Assembly: GCA_039621445.1 (NCBI GenBank)
Contig: CP154955.1
Span: 39,192,426 to 39,256,425 of the forward strand
DNA: 64,000 nucleotides
Source of the DNA: Euglena gracilis
Taxonomy: Eukaryota > Euglenida > Euglenophyceae > Euglenales
Direction: 5' to 3'
Positions 40,936 through 51,400 of this stretch are shown piece by piece. The notes beneath the pieces were generated by a model. That model saw only the letters and a program-made list of their open reading frames with translations. It was not told the DNA's origin and did no database searches. Position numbers and translations under genes: made by a program. The stretch's first letter is position 1; the number at the start of each line of letters is the position of its first letter.

Positions 40936-43900
40936 GTGCTGGCCTGCCCTCTCATTCCAACTCAGCACTCCTTTGGTCCAACTTAAACACCCCACCCAAA
41001 CAGTGACATGACTCGCGCGACTAATATTCAGCCGGGTGCAAAGGTACACCCCATCCCCAGAGGGTGGGTGGGTTGGTGCACAGGGAGGAAACAACACAAA
41101 TACTTGTCTGTATTATTTTGCTTTGCTATTTGCATTTATCGATTTTTTTTCAAAAAATCGCAAAAAAAACCAAAAAAAATTTTGGATTTGTGTTTTTTGC
41201 ATTTTTTATAATATTTTTTATAACATTTTTTATAATTGTTTGTTTGTTTTTTCAGCTCTGATGGGCAATGAATTTCGCTTGAAAATTTGACAAGTCTTGA
41301 GGTAAACATTTCCTGCAAACAAACCCTGAAGTGGGTGTTTTCTTTCCGACGTGGGGCGGAGTGGGGGTTCGACATTTTTTGGGGGAAGCGGAAAAAAATG
41401 GAGGCCCAAAGATCGACTCACTGTGTGGCTTTTGCACAAGATCAAACAAACACAAAACAACATTGCAATCAATGCAATCAGCCAAAAAAACAAGGGCTAC
41501 AAACAAACACAGACCAGCAAGCAACACAGCAAAATGGAAGAAATGCGATGAATAGCGGCCCCAGAACCATGAACGCGGGGTGGCCAGATATGCCGTTGAA
41601 GGTGGGGGAAGATGCAGACGCACAACAAAGGCAAACAAATAGATTGAAAGGCACAGCTGCCAGCAATGCAGGCAGGCATTTGTTCAACGGGGCATCTGTT
41701 AGGCAAGCTGTTGCCGTTTCGTTTGCGGTACTTGCATTTTTTTTTGCGCCTCAGACTCATGGCCATTGAAACACTCTTATATGCAGCAGGGTGGAGGTGC
41801 AAATGAGATGGACTGGATGAACCACAGATGCCCTTGGAGAAAACACGCCAAAAAAGGCACGAAGAGTGCGGGAAAAAAACTGGCCAATTGCGCCACACCC
41901 AGTGAGAAAAGATGTGACGACGGAGAAGAAAAACGGACGTGAGACGGTACTCGGTGGTGGAGGCGTGCCATCCACTTTGGTGCCACGTCCATCCCCTCAG
42001 CCTTGCAAGGGTCCTGGCCATGCCATTGCCGGACTTACAGGACAACGATTGCTTTTTAGCGTGTTCTCCCACATATTTTGTCTGTGAGAGTTTGTTGTAT
42101 GTCCAGGTGGGGGGTGGGGCCAGCTGAACAGAACCAGCAAAGAGGCACTTCAAACTTAATAAAAAAAAACTTTTTTACCCCCCCGGAGTGTGCAGATGGG
42201 GGAACATGGCCTGGAAGTTAATATGTAGGTCGGTATATATACACGGTGTTGCATGGTAAATCATGGTGTATACTTGAATTTTTTTCTTCGGCGGAGGAAG
42301 AATGTTTTTCCCAACAAAAATCCCAACAGATAAGGAGGCGACTTTAGGTTTGGGGAGGGGGCAGGGCAAATTGACTCGAACGACCCGGGGTCAAACAAGG
42401 ATGAGCCAGGAGGGGGCAGGTTAAAGTATGAGCAAAAGAGTGCCCTGCACAGTTTTTTGAAAATTTCCACAGCCATCGTTCAGGTACACCACGGCAGAAA
42501 AAAAAATGTTTACCCCATTTGCAACTGGCATTTTACTGTGGAAAATTAATCTGAAAAACAGGGGAAAACTCCGTTCCACTTGTCTGGGTATTATGGTGAA
42601 AACAAGTTATCTGTGCAACTCCGGAAAAAAACATGTTCGAAAATTTGAAAGTCAAGGAACTCAAAAAATGCAACAAATGAAAATTCCAAAATTTTCGGGG
42701 AAATGCAAAAATTATGCAAACAGCTCAGCTTTCCCTTCCCAGTTCCAGGCGGCCATCATCGATGACATGTCTGTGCCCACAGCCTGGCCAAAATTGTTCT
42801 GTTATTGTTCTCTTCTAATACTCTTATATCAGCATGGCCAATCTCAGAGAAGACTGCCCCCCGGGTCAATTTCAACTCTCAGTCAGCCATCCGCCTGAAA
42901 ACCTATTCATCACTTCCGACCACCATTGTGCTCATGCCCGTCGCTGGATCCAAAAAGCATTTGACTTCTTCCCTTGCTTGTCTTGTTTTTTTGAAGAAAA
43001 TGGTTTAAATATATGGGCTTGAGCTGTGTTTCCTCCGGGGCCCGAGTCTCCCCCAAAAGAAGTCAGTGACCTTTGGGTGGGAGGGGTAGTAGACTCACAA
43101 TTACACAAAAACACCAGATTCGGCAAAAAACCCAAATGCACCGAAAATGGAGGAAAATCCCCCCTCCGGGCAGATGGACAGGCAGCGGAAATGTGGGGTG
43201 GATGCCCAGGGTTTTTCTTCAAGACCAGAGGGGGGGTCGGCACCCACCAACCCACCCCCTGGGGTGGGGCCCCCAGGGGAGGGGGTCCCGGGGGACCCAC
43301 CCACTTTTGCCCGAAAATGGCCAAAAAAAGCTAAAAATAGCACCATTTTCAAAATTTTCGGTGCCTTCGGCGCCGAAAAAGATACACCCACCAGCCCCCC
43401 CCCCCCCTGGGGGGAGGGGATCCAAGGGACCCACCCACCCTATCCCCCCTCCCCCCCGGGGGAGGGGGTCCAATACTAAAAAAACAAAAAAAAACCCTGT
43501 TGATGCCTCAATAGCAGTGTGTGCCTGGCTGGTTACGCCATCTGTCAAAATCAAAAAAAAAACTCACCCCACCCCAGCACAACTTCAAACTGCAGGACAA
43601 GTAGAGCATGGAGGAAGTTTGCACAACTAAATTATAAATAAAAATTTTGAGGGCTGTCTTTCCTTTGCTCTTTGCATGTAAAAGGTGGCTTTTTTGAAAG
43701 ACGAGAAAATTCCTCAATTAATTCTCAGGAATGGCATGGTCCTGTTAGCGCTACTGCCAGAAATATTTTCCGGCAATACACAGACCCCTCCTTTTTATCA
43801 TCCCTCTGGATGCTGCAGGGGGTGAGATTGGTGCTAAAGAAAATTGGATGTGAAAAAAATGGAGATGCAAAATTTTGGCGGTCTGGTCCAAAACGGTGGA

Positions 43901-44396
43901 AAAACACCTGACAGGATTTTGGGCAAAAAAAAACATTTGGAATGAATTGGCAGACTTCCTCAAATTAAAAACTGCAAAAAATTGAATCTGATGTGACACT
44001 ACCCATCCAGCCATCGGGAACCTCACCACATAATACAAATGTAAATACAAAGCTTATAAGCAAGTGATCAACGGGCCAGACTCGAAACAAACGTTGCCTG
44101 TGGTCTGAAACAAAATTACGAACAGCTGATAATTAAAAGAGCTGAGCACTTCCTTAAACGAACTTCATCGAAAACAGGGGTAATATCCAAAAATTTTCAG
44201 TATAAATACTTTGAAAAACTTGGTCTTGGCTAGAAATACAGTATAAAATACTTTGAAAAACTTGGTCTTGGCTAGAAATACTAGGAAGAATTTCGTACCA
44301 ATTTTTTCCACACCACTTTAACTCGCCTACCCTGTTTGGGGTACCAATGTATCCATTTCAGCGACTCCTGTCTTCAAAACCACTTCCTGGTGGAAA
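40936..44396. other. 3' flank of ARH-A, no gene recognised
   Basis: Counterpart of 22.73-26.03 kb. Open frames are not preserved in frame between copies. A tandem duplication of TACTTTGAAAAACTTGGTCT lies at about 44.2 kb. Confidence 0.5.
43207..43499. mobile_element. hAT-like MITE, CAGGGTTTTT family (293 bp)
   Basis: Left terminus CAGGGTTTTTCTTCAAGACC; right terminus complementary to CAGGGTTTTTTTTTGTTTTT. Flanks TGGATGCC and TTGATGCC are an 8-bp duplication with one mismatch. It shares the termini and G/C-run interior with the element at 17.1 kb. Confidence 0.8.
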
Positions 44397-44504
44397 TTAT
44401 GGTATGACAACTTTCCACACATCCTCAGAGAACAGATCCACTGAGCTTCCCTGAATTCTCCGAAAATTATTCGGCTTTGCCAAAAAAATGTCCACCCACC
44501 CACC
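44397..44504 (-). CDS. ARH-A possible exon 9
   Basis: After CAGACAG the frame starts [12 protein letters not shown] like copy B, but a one-base difference then gives an unrelated tail ending KVVIP. A 22-base intron (44505-44526) would join it to exon 8 in phase. Confidence 0.35.
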   Translation of the reverse strand, partial: GGWVDIFLAKPNNFRRIQGSSVDLFSEDVWKVVIP

Positions 44505-47500
44505 CTGTCTGAGAAGGGAAAAAAACACTGGCTGTGATCTCTGCCTCGATCTCCTTTTGGTTGTACAACGCTCGGAGGTCATTGGGAAAGCCGCGCACCC
44601 CATACTGAGCCCCCAGTAGGGCCCCAAGGGCCGACCCGCGGGCGACGTTCTCGCCTCCTGCGTTGGCTTCAGAGTCTGCAAACAGCATCACGTTTGTGCA
44701 AATCCTCCCCCCATATGACCATCCCCAAGTTTATTGTTTGGCGCCCAAGGCTGGGCACCTGGAGTTAGATGGCCAGGGGGTTCTGTTGAAATGTGGTTGA
44801 GGTCTTTTTCAAATTTTAGGCCTTTTTTTGCATCCAATTTCATTGATATTTCAGATTTTACCGAGATTTCTGGAATTTTTCTTTATTGTCACATACACCT
44901 TGGGCTCCGCACTTGCCCTTTTGGCCATGCCTTTTTCACCAGCGGTGTCACATGGATTGTTTGTTGTGTTGGGTTAGAAAGTCCCGCTCGTACCTTTTTT
45001 CTCCGGAGTTGGCTGCTGGTGCATGCCCATGTCCTCGTTGATTCAGAGGACATATAACATTCAAAAAGAGGAATTATGTCGGTTTGGATGTTTAGTTTAG
45101 TTGTTGGAAGCAAAATTCAAAGTTGGCAGGGTCGACCTCTTGTTGTTGCGACTTCCCCTGATAAAATACTGTTGAGGATAAGGACCATCTTGGCTTTGGC
45201 ATGGTGTTGCAAGCAGCTCAAAAAATTTCCGTCAAGGGGGGTATAACCAGGCATTTTGTGCCCTTTAGACACATTTTGATTAACAGGCTTTTGGGTCACC
45301 AATGCTCCAGCCCAAAAAGGGCCAACGAAGGCAAACAATGTGATCATCAAAAAGGTCAGACATGCAAGTCAGAGGCAGTGAGCCCTATGGTGCCAACAAC
45401 AGGATCCTCCTGGGAGGTTGTGAGCAGAGATTGCATGCACATCCCCCCAGCAAATCCATCTTTTTCCAAGCGCTAAACATTTTCATTTTACCACAATGCC
45501 CAAATAATGACCAGGTAAAAAAAAGGACAATTGTCAGCCAGCTCAGATGAGGTGGTGAAAATAGAACCTGCTGTAAGGTTTGAAAGGGTTTGATGATAAG
45601 ATTTAGTCCTGTTGTTGCTCCTCTTGCGGAGTGTCGTCCTTGGGCCACGTTCAATCTTTTTATACCAGACCCTGGCCAGCATTAGCCAACAGAGCGATGC
45701 GGGGACCAGCGGCATACCGATAGGCGAGGTGCAGTAATGCGGGGAATGATGAGTCGATGTAGCATGCAACCATAGGGTCTGCCACAGGAAGGCTTGTCAT
45801 TGGCTCGAATTGCTTCATGAAGCAGAACTTGGGGAGTATTTCAAACTCAACTGAACTCAAACTGAACTCAACTCTTTCAATTTCAAACTCAACAAACAGG
45901 AGAGCAGATGTGTTTGTGTAAGAAGAACAGATAATAATGATTGAGTTTGACGTCAGGTACAAACTTCCAATCATGAACAGTTTGTCTGATTTGCTGTGCT
46001 ATGAAATGAATTTCACCCATCACATGATTCCATGATCGATTGTGCTTCATAAGATGAGCAAAATTAGCACAGCATGCTCTAGGCGGACAAGAACTTATTT
46101 ATCAATTGCAAGCTTGACATTCTGTATATGTATGTGTATGTGTGAGGGAGAACTTTTGCCCCCCCCCTAGATTTGCGATAGGGTTAGGGTTAGGGTTAGG
46201 GTTAGGGTTAGGGTTAGGGTTAGGGTTAGGGTTTGGGTTAGGGTTCGGGTTAGGGTTAAGGATACAGTTAGGGTTAGGGTTAGGGTTAGGGGGGGGCACA
46301 AGTTCACCCCTGCCGTATATCTATATGTGTATGTATATGGATATGTCTATATGTGTATATCTTTATTTATATATGTACATGTACATGTATATGTATGTGG
46401 ATGTGGATGTGGATATGGATATGGATATGGATATGGATATGGATACGGATACGGATATGGATATGGATATGGATATGGATATGGATATGTATGTGTATAT
46501 GTATATGTAAATATAAAATTTATGTAAGATAAAGGCCAGCCTTCTTCTGGGCCTTCCGGGCCGACAGATTCAAAATGAAAATAACGTGCCATTCCAGCAC
46601 AAGGCAGGGGAAATGCTCCCTGAGGGAACATTCAGGAAAACATCAACCTTAATGATGGAGTTATGAGTTGTAATTTAATGAAATGTAATCCCCAACGTCA
46701 TCACATTGCAATTCTTCTTGACCGACCTCGTTTCAAATCATCATTTTCCAAAAGAAATATTCACAAATATACACATTAATATGCATATACGGCAACCCCA
46801 ACTATAGGGCCCCCCCGGGGGGGGTCCCTATAGTTGGGAGAGGGGGGGGGGGGGGCGGGGTTCGATATAAGGACAGGTGGGGGGGGTGGTCCGGACCCCC
46901 CCCCTGCGGGCCAGGAGGGGGGGGGGGGGGGGGGGGGGGGGACACCCCCCCCCACCTAAACAGGTGCGCGGTCAGGGTAGCCGAAAATTTTTGACCCCCC
47001 AAAACGACCAAAAGTGCCATTTTGGGCACTTTTTGGGCAAAAATGTGCCAAAAATGCAAAAAATTTTCGGCGCGAAGCTCCGGAGGAAAAAATTGACCCT
47101 TTTTGGGGGGGGTCAATTTTTGCCCCCCAGGGTCGGTCCGGACCCCCCTTGCAGGTGGGGGGGGGGGTGGTCCGGACCCCCCCTGCGGGCCAGGAGGGGG
47201 GGGGGGGGGGGGGGGGACACCCCCCCACCTAAACCATGTACGCCCTCCTTATATCAAACCCTGGGGGGGGGGTCGTATGGTGGGACCCGCGTCCCGCTTT
47301 TCCACTTTTGGGTCCCGCGGCGCCGGGAAAACGCGCGGAATCTGGGCCACCGGCGGCGGATTCGGGGAGGGTTCCAGCTTAATTTTAGGAATAGGGTTAG
47401 GGTTCGAATCGGCGGGCCGAAAATTGGCCAATTCTGGGGACCAAGTTAGGCCCGAAGTTAGGTCCCCGTTTCGGAAGATTTTTGAAAACGCACGTTTGCC

Positions 47501-48352
47501 TAAAAATGTCCGAATTTGGCCTGAATTCGGCCCGAATTTGTCCCGGAATGCAGCCTAACATCTCCCGAACTCCTCCACAATGGGTGCCCGCTGGCCCGCC
47601 GGCCGTAACTCTAATCCTAATCCGATCCATAACCCCGACTTTCTCCGAAGGTAGGACGCGGGTCCCACCATACGACCCCCCCCTCTCCCAACTATAAGGA
47701 CCTCCCCCCTGGGGGGGCCCTATAGTTGGGGGCTGCCACATATACATATACATATTCATATATACATATACATATACATATACATATATATATATATGCA
47801 TACACATATGCATATACATATACATATACGGCAAGACTAACTTACTGGGCCCCCCCCCCGGGGGGAGGGCCCAGTAGTTGTACCTACCGGGGACTTCGGC
47901 CTCCCAGGTAAAACCTCTGGGACCCCCCTTGCTGTTCCCTGGGGAAACCGATCCACCGCCGGAAAGGTTTTTCGTCGGAGGGGTTACTATGGGGTTATTT
48001 TCAGGATTAGGGTTAGGGTTAGGTTTTGGATTCGGGTTAGGGTTCGGCTGAAGGGTTAGGGATAGGGGAAATTCGGCAGTTGGACCGGATTTTGGACGAA
48101 TTTAGGCCGAATTTCCGGTCCAGTTTTGTGTGTGAATTTCGACCCGATTTGGGCCCAACTTTTTTCCTAAATCGTAACCCTAACCCTATTCCAGATTCTA
48201 ACCCGAACCCCACCCCCTAAATTAAACAAAGTATGTGCGGATCGCGGCGCGAAAATCAACATTTGGAGTTGGTGAAAGAAGTGGGACCCCCGCCCCCAGG
48301 TTAAACTACTGGGCCCTCCCCCCGGGGGGGGGGCCAGTAAATTAGTCTTGCC

Positions 48353-48450
<98 letters not shown>

Positions 48451-51400
48451 GTATACATATATATATATATATATATATACGTATACACATACATTATATA
48501 TGTATGTTGGCACAAAGACCTATGGGGAGGTCAAGAACCCTCACAACCCCCAACCACACACACACACACACATCCAGTGCTCTGCATCGATAGCCCTGCC
48601 TGGCTGGTGCCATCCCCACCCAAGTAGGCCTCGGGGTCCACCCTGCCTGCCCTTTGGCGGGCGTCCTGCACCGACTGCCGGACGTCGAAACCCACGCGCT
48701 GCCCCGCCTCTGCCACGGCGTCCAGCAGGCTCTGCCGCCCCGCCAGGACGGACGCCAGCAGGTCGTGGGCACAGATCCCCCAGCGATGCGGGCCGGCCAG
48801 GGATGGATGGGAAGCCTTGAGGGGGGGGGGTTGGCTCCCCCCCCTCCCGACAGGGAGGGGGGGGGGGGGGTTGGACCCCCCCCCTCCTACCTCGAAACTG
48901 AGGGGGGGCCGAAAATTTTTCGATTTCATGGACGGGCAAAGAGCCGGAAATCGGGTCGAAATCGGTCAAAAATACCTGATTTTTCTTTGAAAATCGATCC
49001 AAAAATGCTCATTTTTTGAATTTTTTTGAATATTTTTGGGGGGGGAAACACCAACACATCAAAAAATGGGCAATATGTCCAAAAGCCAGCAAAAGGGGTG
49101 GTTTTGCTCATTTTCCGGCGCGCAGCGCCGGAAGAAAATTTTCTGCTATTTTTGGCACCTGTCAAAGAGGGGGGGGGGTGGGAGGGTCCGGACCCCCCCT
49201 CCCAACATCTAGGGGGGGGGGGTGGTCCGGACCCCCCCCCTACCACCTTACCCCCGGGGGGGGGGGGAACCCTAACCCTAACCCTAACCCTTCCCATCCA
49301 TCCCTGGGGCCGGCTGGCAGCCGTGGGGAAGTTAGATGGTGAGAGGCGAACGCAAGGCAAAGGGCGGCAGAAGAGCAGTGTGTGAGTGAGGCGGTTGGCA
49401 ACATTGGTCCATCTGGATTATGGATGGGACACATACCACAGGAACGAGGCTTCCAACTTGATGTCGTTGGATTTGAAGGAAATGGAAGATACCATTATGC
49501 GCCTTTCAACAGGTGAGGTACCATGGGGCATGTGACCCCCTCAATAATAACCCCCAGGTTTTCAGCCAAACCCAAAATTGGGGCGTGGCAAATCATTTTC
49601 CCAAAAAAAATCGCAATTTTCAAAGCAAAAGTGCCAGAACTCATACGTTGGACTGTGGCCAAGGTGTGTCCCGTCCTGGGGCTAGACCCTTCAAGGGGCC
49701 TGGGGCCCAAACAATTCTGAACAAAAAACAAGTTAGAACCTTCTAGTACCCCCCCCCCCGAGGACTGACTTCTTCAGATCAAATATTGAGGAGGGGGAGG
49801 GGCTGGAAAACGACTGTTGGCTGGCTGAACCCCCTGAAGATGGGGTCCACTACGAGGTTTTAACGACGCCCTACCCCTAACCACCAACCCAACCCTCAAA
49901 TTCCATCCTCTATAAAAATGCAAAAGAAAAATGACCACAAAATACGTCCAAAAACCATAGGGTGAGCCAAAAAAACAGATGGGTATCATGGCAACACATG
50001 ACACCTTCACAAAAACAAACAAAAAAAGTACCCAAATTACATTGCCATGTAGGGCAAAAATACATTTTTTGCGAACCCTCCGAGCTGTTGCCCAGGCCTC
50101 GTCTCCCTCAGTTATGACCCCCATTGGGACCAAACAGAAATGTCAGAGGTGCTTTCACACCTTGACCCCTCAGAAATATTAAAATTTCGTCTTTGAAAAG
50201 GAAGACACCCTCAAACCTCTTATCGTGTTGAACTGGCGATTGCAAGAAATTTATGTGTGCAGGAAATAAAGTCGGTGATCCGATGAGGGATCCACCACAG
50301 AGGGAATGAATAGAAAGAACCAAAGAGCATACACCAGAAAAAGCTCAAAGATACCATCATGTGGAAATCTGTGATCAGCATAAACGTCGACATACTTGGG
50401 CAAGACGTTTGACTTGCGGGTGAGTTTGACAATTGACTGGGCTGCAGACCGAACTTTGTCCGAAGGACCCTCTTCAGTGACTGTTGCAACGATGGCTGGA
50501 ATGGCGAGCGTCAAAGCGTCAATAGCATCTACATTGGGAACAGACAATCAGCAGTGGAAACAACAGCATTACAACAATTCTAAGCTGAAAAGAAACTGGT
50601 CTGAAAAGGCCCCAAAACTTCTTGTGATTCCGAACTCTTTTTGTGAACGGGCTGGAACCCCCCTGGGGAGTTCGGAGTCGGGGGGGGGGGGGTCCAGCCG
50701 GCTGGCAGCTACACCCAGATGGTGACCCCCAAAAAACAGGCGAAACGTTCAAATACAGCTGGGTTGGCATTTTTCAGCCAGAATTTGAAGGTTAAAACCC
50801 AAACCCCCTCACTTTTCAAGAGAATTCCGCGCATAGGACATAAATTGTTCTTTCCAGCCCGGCTTTGCTGGGCTGGCCCCAATTTATCCCAGCAGCTAAG
50901 TCGGCCTACTATCCACACCAGTCAGATTAACTCCTCCATCCATCTAGAAACATCTCCCATTTTGAAACAAGAGGGGTACCAATTGCCTTAGCCAGGGGTT
51001 TTCTTAAGGACCCGGGGGGGGGGGGGGGTCCAGCCTCCGGCTGGCAAAAAGGCTGCTGGCTGGACCTCCCCCCTCCGGGGGATAGGGGGGGGGAGAGGTG
51101 GGGGGTCCGGGGCTGGAGGGTGTGCTGGGCTGGGTCGATGAAAAACAAAATTTTCTAAAACATTTTTGCCTTTTTGATGCTAGATCAATGCTGGATCGGG
51201 ACCGGAGGAACAGCCTACTTATTGACTCACGTCACACATTCTTATGCACATATGCATCCACACATAGCAAGAAAAAAATGCAGGGATAGGTGAGCTGGGC
51301 AGCCTAGTTGGCTGGCCAGCCTGCGGCCGGCTGGCCCGGCCTCTGGCCGGGCGGGACCCAGCTTTATTTCACTCGACCCAACGGGGGGGGGGGCTCCCAG

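Larger units (their letters stand above)
46030..48530. other. 2.5-kb insertion cluster in ARH-A intron 6
   Basis: The intron between exons 7 and 6 is 331 bp in copy B but 2.84 kb here. The extra sequence holds the TTAGGG array, (GGATAT)n, two GGCA-type elements, a nested MITE and (ATATAC)n. The flanking intron sequence on both sides still matches copy B. Confidence 0.85.
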
